A stretch of 64,000 nucleotides of DNA from Streptomyces griseoloalbus (GCA_014650015.1 BMUD01000023.1:56631-120630), one strand, 5' to 3'. Counted from the stretch's first letter, positions 15,877-25,944 are shown. Notes: generated from the sequence alone by a model not told the origin. Program-made: numbers and translations.

Positions 15877-17093
15877 CCGGGAACCCGCCCGGCCCGCCGG
15901 AGGCCTCATTCGCCGGCGTGCCCCGTGTCGTCCCGCGTCCGCTCGCCGAACTCGACCCGCTGCTCGAGTGGTTGCGCACGGGACGCCCGGCGACAAAGCG
16001 GCTGGACTTCCCGGCCGGTACGGCTCTTCCCGACGGCCGGCTCGATCTGTGCAAACAGGGGGTGGGCGCGCGCGGCGCCGCCCTGGTGGCCGAGGCACTC
16101 GCCCGGCTGCGGGCCGGCGACGGTCCCGGAACCCCGCCCCCGGTACGGCATCTGCTGCTCGGCACCGACGGACTCGGCGACGAGGGAGCCGCCGCCGTGG
16201 CCGGCCGGGGCACCGGCGTCGAGACGCTCTACCTCGCCTGCAACGGCATCACCGCGGGCGGTGCCTGCCGCGTCGCGGACCGGTTGCGCGCCTCGCCCTC
16301 CGTGGTCACCGGTGTCTGGCTCAAACGCAACCCGCTCGGCAGCCGAGGCGGACACACGGCCGCCGAACTCATCGAGTCCGTGAGGACGTTGCGCACCCTC
16401 GACCTCGTGCAGACCGGTCTCGACGCGGCCGGTGCGGTTCACCTCGCCGACGCGCTGACCGCCGCCGCGCACGACGGGCGGCCGGTCGAGCGGCTCTTCG
16501 CCGGGGGAAATCCGCTGGGGGAGCCCGGCGCGGAAGCCCTGGCCGCCGTGGTCGCGGCGGGCGCGGTCGGGGAGCTGTACGTATCGGCCGCCGGGTTGGG
16601 TGACGCGGGCGCCCGCTTCCTCGCCGCGGCCCTGGAGCGGGCGCCGTACGGAAGGCTCACCCGGCTGTCCGTCGCCGCCAACGGCATCGGGGCGGGCGCC
16701 GTGGCACGGCTGGTGACAGCGGCGACCGAGGCCGGGGTGACGCTGCTGGACCTGGGCCGGGTACGGGCGGCGAGCGTGCTCGGCGCGGCCGACAACCACG
16801 TCGACCTGGCCGCCGCCGGTGCGATCGGTGAGGCCCTCGCGGCAGGACCGCACCGTCTGTCCCACCTCGTGCTGACCCACACCGGCATGCGCAGCCGGGA
16901 GGCGCACCGGCTGCTCGACACCGCCCCCGGGGCGGCGACGGCCACCCGTTTCGTCCTCGGCGCGGGAGTCGCGGCGAGCGTCAAACGCCGACTGCACGCG
17001 TGGAGCGCCCACGTTCCGCCGCCCGCGGTCCCGGCCGATGTGGCCGCCGTACGCAGCGTGCACCGGACGGCACCGCCGGCCGGCGGCCGATGA
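15873..17093 (+). CDS. leucine-rich-repeat protein (ribonuclease-inhibitor type repeats)
   Basis: 406 residues from the GTG overlapping the SDR-like stop; AGGAGG sits 7 bases upstream. From about residue 70 to 350 it is built of 25-35-residue repeats of the RI type with positions like LYLACNGITAGGACRVADRL, WLKRNPLGSRGG, LFAGGNPLGEPGAEALAAVV and LSVAANGIGAGAVARLV. These fold as a curved solenoid and serve as protein- or RNA-binding scaffolds, with no enzymatic motif. No signal peptide is seen, so it is cytoplasmic. Translational coupling to the SDR-like gene implies a shared complex or process, and the flanking tRNA-like genes make an RNA ligand worth testing. Confidence 0.78.
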   Translation: MTGNPPGPPEASFAGVPRVVPRPLAELDPLLEWLRTGRPATKRLDFPAGTALPDGRLDLCKQGVGARGAALVAEALARLRAGDGPGTPPPVRHLLLGTDGLGDEGAAAVAGRGTGVETLYLACNGITAGGACRVADRLRASPSVVTGVWLKRNPLGSRGGHTAAELIESVRTLRTLDLVQTGLDAAGAVHLADALTAAAHDGRPVERLFAGGNPLGEPGAEALAAVVAAGAVGELYVSAAGLGDAGARFLAAALERAPYGRLTRLSVAANGIGAGAVARLVTAATEAGVTLLDLGRVRAASVLGAADNHVDLAAAGAIGEALAAGPHRLSHLVLTHTGMRSREAHRLLDTAPGAATATRFVLGAGVAASVKRRLHAWSAHVPPPAVPADVAAVRSVHRTAPPAGGR

Positions 17094-17137
17094 CGACTGG
17101 TGAGACCCGGCGCCGAGCCTCTACGCTGCGTCCCAAG

Positions 17138-17215
17138 GGCGGGGTCGTAGCGCAGAGGCCGACGCGCCGGGTCTCCAAAACCGGGACACGCTGGTTCGAA
17201 TCCAGCCGCCCCGCC
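17138..17215 (+). tRNA. aberrant tRNA-Trp-like gene, anticodon CCA
   Basis: It shares GTAGCGCAGAGGC and GGTTCGAATCC with the two upstream tRNA-like genes. The loop CTCCAAA carries CCA, as in tRNA-Trp. The geometry is odd. The acceptor can pair as GGCGGGG/CCCCGCC and be extended by CG/CG with a bulged T (9 pairs). The anticodon stem spans six positions (CCGGGT/ACCGGG) with a G-G mismatch. The T arm GCTGG-TTCGAAT-CCAGC is perfect, and CCA is not encoded. A weak -10 (TACGCT, 17122-17127) precedes it. It may be a tRNA mimic rather than a decoding tRNA; scanners may call it a pseudo tRNA-Trp. Confidence 0.62.
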
Positions 17216-17236
17216 CCCTCGGCTCCTCGTCGGCGT

Positions 17237-18211
17237 TCAGCCGGCGGCGCGGGCCGCCATCCGGGCCTTGCGGGCCGCCAGCTTCTCGTCGAACTTCGAC
17301 GCCTCCGCGTCCAGGCCGCCCATGAACAGGCCGAGCTCCTCCTGCGCCTTGAGGCCCTCGGGGCCGAGCCCGTCGATCTCCAGCACCTTCAGGAAGCGCA
17401 GCACCGGTTGGATCACGTCGTCGTGGTGGATGCGCAGGTTGTAGACCTCGCCGATGGCCATCTGCGCGGCCGCCCGCTCGAAACCGGGGATGCCGTGGCC
17501 GGGCATCCGGAAGTTCACGACGACGTCGCGCACCGCCTGCATCGTCAGGTCCGGGGCGAGCTCGAACGCCGACTTGAGCAGGTTGCGGTAGAACACCATG
17601 TGCAGGTTCTCGTCGGTCGCGATGCGGGACAGCATGCGGTCGCAGACCGGGTCACCGGACTGGTGGCCGGTGTTGCGGTGCGAGATGCGGGTGGCCAGCT
17701 CCTGGAAGGCCACATAGGCGATCGAGTGGAGCATCGAGTGCCGGTTGTCCGACTCGAAGCCCTCGCTCATGTGCGCCATGCGGAACTGCTCCAGCTGGTC
17801 CGGGTCCACCGCGCGCGAGGCGAGCAGGTAGTCCCGCATCACGATGCCGTGCCGGCCCTCCTCGGCCGTCCAGCGGTGCACCCAGGTGCCCCAGGCGCCC
17901 TCCCTGCCGAACAGGGTGGCGATCTCGTGGTGGTAGCTGGGAAGGTTGTCCTCGGTCAGCAGGTTCACCACCAGGGCGATCCGGCCGACCTCGGTGACCT
18001 TCGACTGCTTCTTGTCCCAGGCCTCGCCGTCCTCGAAGAAGCCGGGGAAGTTGCGGGCGTCGCTGAACGGCACGTACTCGTGGGGCATCCAGTCCTTGGC
18101 GACCTGCAGGTGCCGGTTGAGCTCCTTCTCGACCACTTCCTCCAGTGCGTACAACAGCCGGGCGTCGGTCCAGACGGAAGGGCTGCCGAGGTGAGGGGAA
18201 GTGATCGTCAC
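17237..18211 (-). CDS. desA: acyl-ACP desaturase (soluble di-iron, DesA type)
   Basis: 324 residues from a GTG with GGAG 8 bases upstream. It is a ferritin-like four-helix protein with two di-iron motifs: AEEGRHG (about 118-124) and TDENLHM (about 200), plus an upstream Glu in LLTEDNLPSYH. This family introduces a double bond into acyl chains on acyl carrier protein using ferredoxin and oxygen; the mycobacterial homologues are DesA1 and DesA2. It probably sets membrane unsaturation. The unusual operator array at 18263-18312 covers its promoter region, implying tight repression. Confidence 0.9.
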   Translation of the reverse strand: MTITSPHLGSPSVWTDARLLYALEEVVEKELNRHLQVAKDWMPHEYVPFSDARNFPGFFEDGEAWDKKQSKVTEVGRIALVVNLLTEDNLPSYHHEIATLFGREGAWGTWVHRWTAEEGRHGIVMRDYLLASRAVDPDQLEQFRMAHMSEGFESDNRHSMLHSIAYVAFQELATRISHRNTGHQSGDPVCDRMLSRIATDENLHMVFYRNLLKSAFELAPDLTMQAVRDVVVNFRMPGHGIPGFERAAAQMAIGEVYNLRIHHDDVIQPVLRFLKVLEIDGLGPEGLKAQEELGLFMGGLDAEASKFDEKLAARKARMAARAAG

Positions 18212-18262
18212 GGGTGGCTCCAGGGGACGGTGACAGGTGGAGGTGCCGGCGAGCGAGCCGGG

Positions 18263-18312
18263 AACCTACGGCATCGTAGGCTACGAACCCGTAGGTTACG
18301 TAGCCGTAGGTT
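18263..18312. promoter_or_regulatory. iterated CGTAGG/CCTACG operator array upstream of desA
   Basis: Fifty bases bounded by AACCTACGGC and its exact reverse complement GCCGTAGGTT. Inside are further CCTACG/CGTAGG half-sites at about 17-base spacing (on the minus strand AACCTACGG, AACCTACGG, AGCCTACGA). The array lies 52-101 bases upstream of the desaturase start, where the promoter should be (TTTACG at its far side). Multiple helically phased copies suggest cooperative binding by a TetR- or GntR-like lipid regulator; the regulator is not encoded next to it. Confidence 0.65.
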
Positions 18313-18422
18313 AAGGGTGTCGTAAAGACCGCTGATCAGCGTAATCTCTCCCGCGTGCCGTCCCCGGCGAGGAACGTCCGGAGTCACAGGTCGCTGAGCC
18401 GTACGGGTGAAGAGGACACGGG

Positions 18423-19199
18423 TCAGGCATACAGCTCCCGCAGGCGCACCGAGAGGCATGTCACACAACCCTCGAGTTTCTCGAACTCGCCGATGTCCAC
18501 CAGGACCGGCTCGTAACCGAGGTCCGCGAAGAGCTCCGCGGTCTTCGGCGCGCCGGCCGCCATCAGCAGCTTGTCCCCGCCGAGCAGCACCACATGTGCC
18601 CCGGACCGCTCCGGCACCGGCAGGAAACGGGCGAACAGCGACGGCGCGTCCATGCTCGGGATGTGCCCGACGACCGTCCCGTCCGGCAGGGCCGTGACCG
18701 CCGACTGCAGATGCAGCACCTTGGCGACCGGCACGGCGACCACCCGCGCCCCCAGCGGTTCGAACGCGGCCCGCACCTGCTGCACACCGGCCGCGTTGGT
18801 GCGCCCGCCGCGGCCCACGTAGACGGTGTCGCCGATCTTGAGGACGTCGCCGCCGTCCAGCGTGCCCGGCTCCCGGACCCAGTTCACCGAGCAGCCCAAC
18901 GACGCCACGGCCTCCTCGACCCCGATCGTCTCCGCGCGCCGGGAGGAGGCACCGGGCCGGGCGATCAGCGCCACGTTCCGGTACATCACCACCGTGTCCT
19001 CGACGAACACCGAGTCCGGGCAGTCGTCGGCCGGGGCCACCTCGATCGTCTCCCAGCCGTGGGCGCGCAGCGTTTCCGTGTACGCCTCCCACTGCTCCAC
19101 CGCGCGGTCGACGTCGACGCGTTCCCGTTCGACGTGCGTCACCAGCCCCTCGGCCAGGCGGGGGGCGGGGCGTCGGACGAGGGCCTTCTTGCTGGGCAC
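18423..19199 (-). CDS. ddaH: dimethylarginine dimethylaminohydrolase (DDAH)
   Basis: 258 residues from the GTG at 19199, preceded by CCGGAG; the longer open frame upstream lacks family features, and 258 matches the known DDAH length. The guanidino-group-modifying fold is evident: PDSVFVEDTVV near 61-71, EPGTLDGGDVLKIG near 110-123, catalytic His163 in VLHLQSAV, and catalytic Cys248 in VTCLSVRL. It hydrolyses methylated arginines to citrulline and methylamines. The role in Streptomyces is not well defined. It lies downstream of the UvrA-like gene with its own promoter space. Confidence 0.9.
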   Translation of the reverse strand: MPSKKALVRRPAPRLAEGLVTHVERERVDVDRAVEQWEAYTETLRAHGWETIEVAPADDCPDSVFVEDTVVMYRNVALIARPGASSRRAETIGVEEAVASLGCSVNWVREPGTLDGGDVLKIGDTVYVGRGGRTNAAGVQQVRAAFEPLGARVVAVPVAKVLHLQSAVTALPDGTVVGHIPSMDAPSLFARFLPVPERSGAHVVLLGGDKLLMAAGAPKTAELFADLGYEPVLVDIGEFEKLEGCVTCLSVRLRELYA

Positions 19200-19356
19200 G
19201 AGTGTGACTCCGGATGGGATGGGACATGTGTGCGGCCGTACCGAGGGAGTCCGGGGCCCGTCCCGTTTCCCTCGGACGTCGGCGCAGCCATCATGCAGGG
19301 CGAATCCCGACCCGGCCACCCCCGGCGGCGATGGGATGTACCACCGGCAACGGGCC

Positions 19357-21621
<2,265 letters not shown>

Positions 21622-21631
21622 ACCACCGACG

Positions 21632-23257
21632 CTAGGCGGGATACCCGACAGCTTCTGGCGTGATTTCCTTCAGTTCTCCCTCCTCCATCAACAGCCATCG
21701 GGTGATGCCGATCGACTCCAGGAACGGCAGATCGTGACTGGCCACGATCAGGGCTCCCTCGTACGACTCCAGCGCCGTGGTCAGCTGCCGGACGCTCGCC
21801 ATGTCGAGGTTGTTGGTCGGCTCGTCCAGCATCAGCAACTGCGGCGCGGGCTCCGCCAGCATCAGCGCCGCCAGCGTCGCCCTGAACCGCTCGCCGCCGG
21901 AGAGCGTCGCCGCCCCCTGGTCCGCCCGGGCGCCCCGGAACAGGAAGCGGGCGAGCCGGGCCCGGATCCGGTTGTTGGTGGCGCCCGGCGCGAACCGGGC
22001 CACGTTCTCGGCGACGGTCAGCTCCGGGTCGAGGACGTCGAGCCGCTGCGGCAGGAACCGCAGCGGGACATGCGCCGTCGCCTCGCCCGACACCGGCCGC
22101 AGCTCCCCGGCGATGGTGCGCAGCAGCGTCGTCTTGCCCGCGCCGTTGCGCCCGATCAGCGCGACCCGCTCCGGGCCCCGCAGATCGAAGCCACCGTCCA
22201 CCCGGGCGCCGTACGCCAACTCCAGATCCATCAGCGTGAGGACGCCGCGACCCGGCGGTACGGCCGTGTACGGCAGGTCGACGCGGATCTCGTCGTCGTC
22301 CCGTACGGCGTCCACCGCGTCGTCGAGGCGTTCCCTGGCCTCGGCGAGCTTCTCCTCGTGCATGATGCGGTGCTTGCCCGCGGACTCCTGCGCCGCGCGC
22401 TTGCGCGCCCCCATGATGATCTTCGGCTCGCGTTTCTGGTCCCACATCTTCTGCCCGTACCGCTTGCGGCGGGCCAGTTTGACCTGGGCGTCGGCCAGTT
22501 CGCGCTTCTGCTTGCGCAAGTCCGACTCGGCGACCCGCACCATCCGCTCGGCCGCCTCCTGTTCGACGGCCAGGGCCTCCTCGTAGGCCGAGAAGTTGCC
22601 GCCGTACCAGGTGACCTCTCCGGACCGCAGATCGGCGATCTGATCCACCAGTTCCAGCAGTTCACGGTCGTGGCTGACCACGATCATCACTCCCGGCCAG
22701 CCCTCGACGGCCGCGTACAGCCGTCTGCGGGCATACAGGTCGAGGTTGTTGGTGGGTTCGTCGAGCAGCAGCACGTCCGGGCGCCGGAGCAGCAGCGCGG
22801 CCAGCCGCAGCAGCACCGACTCGCCGCCCGACACCTCGCCGACGGTGCGGTCGAGACCGACGTGTCCGAGGCCGAGTTCGCCGAGCGTGGCCAGGGCGCG
22901 CTCCTCCACGTCCCAGTCGTCGCCGACGGTCTCGAAGTGCTCCTCGGCCACGTCGCCGGCCTCGATGGCGTGCAGCGCGGCACGCCGTGCGGCGATGCCG
23001 AGCACCTCGTCGACCCGCAGTGCGGTGTCGAGCGTGACGTTCTGCGGCAGACAACCCACCTCACCGGCGACGCGGACGGCGCCGTCGGCCGGGGTGAGCT
23101 CACCGGCGATGAGCTTCAACAGGGTGGACTTCCCCGACCCGTTGACGCCGACGAGCCCGGTTCGGCCGGGGCCGAAGGCGACGTCGAGGCCCTCGAAGAC
23201 GGGGGTGCCGTCGGGCCAGGTGAAGGCGAGGGACGTGCAGGTGATGGATGGTGACAT
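21632..23257 (-). CDS. ABC-F family ATPase, probable antibiotic-resistance (ARE) type
   Basis: 541 residues, ATG with GGAGG 6 bases upstream. Two nucleotide-binding domains: GVNGSGKST and GRNGAGKTT Walker A, VSGGESVLL and LSGGERFRA signatures, LLLDEPTNNLDL and LMLDEPTNNLDM Walker B. The inter-domain linker (about 240-325) is long and highly basic (RKQKRELADAQVKLARRKRYG), the part that enters the ribosomal P/E site in resistance ABC-F proteins. There are no membrane segments, so it is a ribosome protection factor, not a pump. Its transcript has a roughly 235-base leader with a terminator-like hairpin, typical for drug-induced ABC-F genes. Confidence 0.87.
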   Translation of the reverse strand: MSPSITCTSLAFTWPDGTPVFEGLDVAFGPGRTGLVGVNGSGKSTLLKLIAGELTPADGAVRVAGEVGCLPQNVTLDTALRVDEVLGIAARRAALHAIEAGDVAEEHFETVGDDWDVEERALATLGELGLGHVGLDRTVGEVSGGESVLLRLAALLLRRPDVLLLDEPTNNLDLYARRRLYAAVEGWPGVMIVVSHDRELLELVDQIADLRSGEVTWYGGNFSAYEEALAVEQEAAERMVRVAESDLRKQKRELADAQVKLARRKRYGQKMWDQKREPKIIMGARKRAAQESAGKHRIMHEEKLAEARERLDDAVDAVRDDDEIRVDLPYTAVPPGRGVLTLMDLELAYGARVDGGFDLRGPERVALIGRNGAGKTTLLRTIAGELRPVSGEATAHVPLRFLPQRLDVLDPELTVAENVARFAPGATNNRIRARLARFLFRGARADQGAATLSGGERFRATLAALMLAEPAPQLLMLDEPTNNLDMASVRQLTTALESYEGALIVASHDLPFLESIGITRWLLMEEGELKEITPEAVGYPA

Positions 23258-23352
23258 GCGGGCCTCCGCGGTTGCTCGGGGCGATCAGGGGCAAACGCGT
23301 ATCGAGACACCGCGGGACGACGACCGGCAGTCGGGAGGGAAACCGTGGGCAT

Positions 23353-23375
23353 GAGAAAAGCCCTGTTCCGCAGGG
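23353..23375 (-). terminator. attenuator-like hairpin in the ABC-F leader
   Basis: On the minus strand CCCTG-CGGAA-CAGGG is followed by C and then TTTTCTC, a compact intrinsic-terminator shape rare in this GC-rich DNA. It sits inside the leader, about 95 bases before the ABC-F start and about 120 bases after the promoter. Premature termination relieved by stalled ribosomes is the known mode for several resistance ABC-F genes; that mode is inferred here. Confidence 0.55.
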
Positions 23376-23500
23376 ACCGCAAGGACGGCTCGAGCGCCGA
23401 GGTCGCACGCGACGTACACACCTGACCGGTGTGACGCGGTGTCTCAGAACCTCAGACGAGCAACGTCCTTCTCCCATCGACGGCAACAGAACCGTTGTAC

Positions 23501-23529
23501 ACGGTAGGAGTGACGGAATCGGCTGTCAA
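23501..23529 (-). promoter_or_regulatory. consensus sigma70 promoter of the ABC-F/UvrA-like operon
   Basis: Minus strand TTGACA (23529-23524), exactly 17 bases, TACCGT (23506-23501). This is the best promoter match in the window. The bases just upstream of -35 read GTAAAGGCG, somewhat AT-rich for the region, which could fit a WblC/WhiB7-dependent promoter but is not diagnostic. Confidence 0.7.
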
Positions 23530-23598
23530 CGCCTTTACCGGGCGCGCCGGACACGCCGGATGCGCCGGATCACGACGTCACTGCCCCGAGGAGGCCCC

Positions 23599-24234
23599 GT
23601 GCCCAACGGCCCGCTCTCACTGCCGGCCCGCCTCTACCTGCTGGCCTGGGACACCGCGCGACGGGAGGTCACCGAACCGGCCCGGCTGCCCGCCCTGGTG
23701 CGGGCCGGTGCCCTCGCCGAGCTGGCGCAGCGTGGTCTGCTGATCGACGACGAGGGCATCACCACACCGCTCGACCTGGACTCCCGCAGCGGGGACGCGG
23801 TCCTCGACGGACTGCTGGAGCTGGTCAGCGAGTCCTGCCCGCACGGCTGGCGCACCTGGGTGACGCTGAGGGCGCGCCACACCCTCGACGCGGTCCGGGA
23901 GCAACTGGTGGCCGAGGGAGTGCTGCGTGCCGAGAAGCGACGGGTCCTCAAGGTGTTCCCGTCCGTCGAGCACGTCCTGGCCGACGCCGCCCGCGTGGAC
24001 GTCCTGCACCGGGAGGCCCGGCAGATCCTGGACGGGCCCGCACCGGCCGAGAACGTTCCCCGGCCGGCCGCCACCGCCGTCGCCCTCGCGGTCGCGGCGG
24101 GCCTGCTGCCGGGCGCGGACGACCGGCAGGCCGAGCACCTCGCCCTGCGCGCCGGAACGCCCGCCCCCGCGCTCGACGGCATCCTGCGCGCCCTGCGCAC
24201 CACCCTGACCGAGCCCGCGCCGACACCCTCGTAG
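23599..24234 (+). CDS. GPP34 (GOLPH3/Vps74-like) family protein
   Basis: 211 residues from the GTG preceded by GAGGAGG. It has the family pattern: LPARLYLLAWD at the start, then VRAGALAELAQRGLLIDDEG, LRARHTLDAVREQLVAEGVLRAEKRRVLKVFPSVEH, and a helical C-terminus. Eukaryotic GOLPH3 binds phosphatidylinositol-4-phosphate; actinobacteria have many paralogues of unknown role. No signal peptide or membrane span. It is divergent from the ABC-F operon, whose promoter occupies the 340-base gap between them. Confidence 0.85.
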   Translation: MPNGPLSLPARLYLLAWDTARREVTEPARLPALVRAGALAELAQRGLLIDDEGITTPLDLDSRSGDAVLDGLLELVSESCPHGWRTWVTLRARHTLDAVREQLVAEGVLRAEKRRVLKVFPSVEHVLADAARVDVLHREARQILDGPAPAENVPRPAATAVALAVAAGLLPGADDRQAEHLALRAGTPAPALDGILRALRTTLTEPAPTPS

Positions 24235-24297
24235 ACGCACGGTTCATGACTTTCGACGGCGCTGAGCTCCGCCTCCGCAGTGGTGGCGAGTACGAGT

Positions 24298-24837
24298 TCA
24301 AGCAGACGGCGTGACCGGGGACCGCTGGCCGAGCCACTGCTCGGCGTCCCAGGCATGGAACCGCTCCACCTCGGTGAACCCCAGCTTTGCCGCGAGGCGC
24401 ATCGAGCGGACGTTGGCGGTCTGGGTGGCGAGCACCACCGGCTCGCCGGGAAGGACGCCGTCGAACCAGTCGAGGGCCGCCGCGCACGCCTCGGCGGCGT
24501 ACCCGTATCCCCACGCTCGTGGCAGGAACAGGTAGCCGAGATCGACCTTCCCCGCGGCAGCCGGGCGACGGTGTTCCGTTGCTCTCCTGAGCAGGACCTG
24601 GCCGATCATCGCCCCGTCGAAATCAACGACGAAACTCCCGGGCCATCGCTCGGGCACCCCGGGCATCTCGCGCTCAAGCTCGTCAAGCGGACGGGGACCG
24701 CCGAGGTAGGTGTGCACTTTTGGTGACGCCAGCAGTTCGACGAACGCCGCACGGTCCCGTGCCTCGGGCTCACGGAGCACGAGCCTTTCGGTCCTGATCG
24801 GAGCAGGCGGCCAGGCGACGGGTCCGAGTTCAGTCAT
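24298..24837 (-). CDS. GNAT-family N-acetyltransferase (RimJ/RimL-like)
   Basis: 179 residues from the ATG at 24837; the open frame extends further upstream but without domain content. The start IRTERLVLREPEARDRAAFVELL and the acetyl-CoA-binding region DLGYLFLPRAWGYGYAAEACAAAL are typical of the Acetyltransf_3 group that modifies N-terminal amines or small molecules. The later ATQTANVRSMRLAAKLGFTEVERFH matches the family. The substrate is unknown. Single-gene unit, convergent with the GPP34 gene. Confidence 0.85.
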   Translation of the reverse strand: MTELGPVAWPPAPIRTERLVLREPEARDRAAFVELLASPKVHTYLGGPRPLDELEREMPGVPERWPGSFVVDFDGAMIGQVLLRRATEHRRPAAAGKVDLGYLFLPRAWGYGYAAEACAAALDWFDGVLPGEPVVLATQTANVRSMRLAAKLGFTEVERFHAWDAEQWLGQRSPVTPSA

Positions 24838-25429
24838 GCCGGCCACCCAATCAGCAGGCTCGACAGCGATCAAGACTCGCAGGCCGATGAAGCCCCCGGC
24901 CCGGGCCCCACCCTCGCCAACGGGGCCGGGACCTACAGCTACGCCTGCCAGGGACGAGACGCCTCCCGTTGTCGTGAACATCGACTTCGGCAGTGGCGGG
25001 CCGCCTTCCGGAGTGCCGCACACCCTGCTGTCGGGGTGCGTGAAGAGAACCAGGCGCGGTCTTCGTCACGGAAGTTGCCGGAGAAGTGTCCTGATGAACG
25101 CCCGACCGGCGGGGAGGCCGACGTTCTGGCAAACAGTGCGCGGTGAGATGGCTGAAGCGCCAGACCTCGTCACGGTTGACGAGCGATCCGGGCGTGGCGG
25201 TCGAAGTCGGAGGCGGAGCGGGCCCGGCAGGCCCAGAACGGGGACGCGCCGTCCGCCGCGCTCGACGTGAGCGTCGGTCCCGGCATCGGCCGGGCCGCAC
25301 ACGCCCTGATCGGCCGCGCCCCGCCGTAGCTGCTCGGCACGGCGACCCGCGACACCCGGGCCGGCGGCCCGGAGCGCGGCGTGCGCGATGCCCTGTTGGG
25401 CGGCGGGCGGCGGGCGTCGGTCGGCCCGG
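24838..25429. other. 592-base stretch without an intact gene
   Basis: Contains no complete gene that I can support. Only the short coding-like remnant at 25180-25329 stands out; the rest gives open frames without domains or initiation signals. CGGGCCGGCGGCCCGG near 25359 could be a hairpin serving the ssgD transcript that ends at 25430. Confidence 0.5.
25180..25329 (+). pseudogene. orphan C-terminal coding remnant
   Basis: A frame opening directly after a TGA and ending in TAG gives 49 residues (it ends AAHALIGRAPP) with almost all third positions G or C, as in real genes here. It has no start codon or ribosome site. It looks like the surviving 3' end of a deleted gene whose family I do not recognise. 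Confidence 0.3.
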
Positions 25430-25843
25430 TCAGGCGTCTCGCATCAGCTCGGCGAGTTCGTGGTCCAGACGGAGCTGGAGGTGCTCCAGACCCGTCGGCA
25501 CCAGTTCGCCGGTGGCCTCCAGGAACCGGCGCACCTCGCCCGAGCGGACATGCACGACGGCGGTGCCCTCGGGGGCGTGGAACTCCAGCACGGTGCGGTC
25601 GTAGCCGTACGGCCGCACCCGTACGTCGCCGTGGCCCTCGGGCCCCAGCAGGCCCGCGGCGAGCAGTTCGCGGGCGAAGGTCCAGCAGACCTCGACGCCC
25701 TCCAGGGTGGCGGGCGCGGGGAAGGTCATGCGGACGGCGAACGGGTCGTCGCGGTCGTAGTGCAGCGTGGCGGGAATGTTCGGCATCCGCGGCGCGGCGG
25801 CGACGAGGCGGGCCTCTACGGGCTGCTCGATGACGGTGGACAA
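25430..25843 (-). CDS. ssgD: SsgA-like sporulation/cell-division regulator
   Basis: 137 residues from a TTG start with GAGGGAG 8 bases upstream. Family features: IPATLHYDRDDPFAVRMTFP, VCWTFARELLAAGLLGPEGHGDVRV, VVHVRSGEVRRFLEAT, and the acidic-leucine tail LDHELAELM. SsgA-like proteins are restricted to sporulating actinobacteria and guide septum and cell-wall processes; SsgD is associated with lateral cell-wall integrity. The symbol ssgD is given because the gene lies where SsgD does in the S. coelicolor order as I recall it; the family assignment itself is firm. Confidence 0.85.
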   Translation of the reverse strand: MSTVIEQPVEARLVAAAPRMPNIPATLHYDRDDPFAVRMTFPAPATLEGVEVCWTFARELLAAGLLGPEGHGDVRVRPYGYDRTVLEFHAPEGTAVVHVRSGEVRRFLEATGELVPTGLEHLQLRLDHELAELMRDA

Positions 25844-25944
25844 CGCCTTGCTCCCTCGTGACGGCTGGACGGGCTTCCGGGGGCGGATCGGGACGGCTAC
25901 TGGAAGAGACGACGGAATGAGCCAATCCGGCTACCGAAAAGCGA

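Noticed and set aside
23345-23425. Plus-strand 26-codon ORF (RKALFRRDRKDG) with GGGAGGGA upstream
   Set aside because: Antisense to the ABC-F leader and coincident with the hairpin; coding status cannot be judged without expression or conservation data.
23477-23486. Leader peptide starting near 23477 on the minus strand
   Set aside because: The frame has no ribosome site and does not end before the ABC-F start, so it is not a convincing attenuation peptide.
23517-23540. WhiB7/WblC box next to the ABC-F promoter
   Set aside because: Only a few A/T bases precede the -35 and the match is too weak to list as a feature; kept as a test in the findings.
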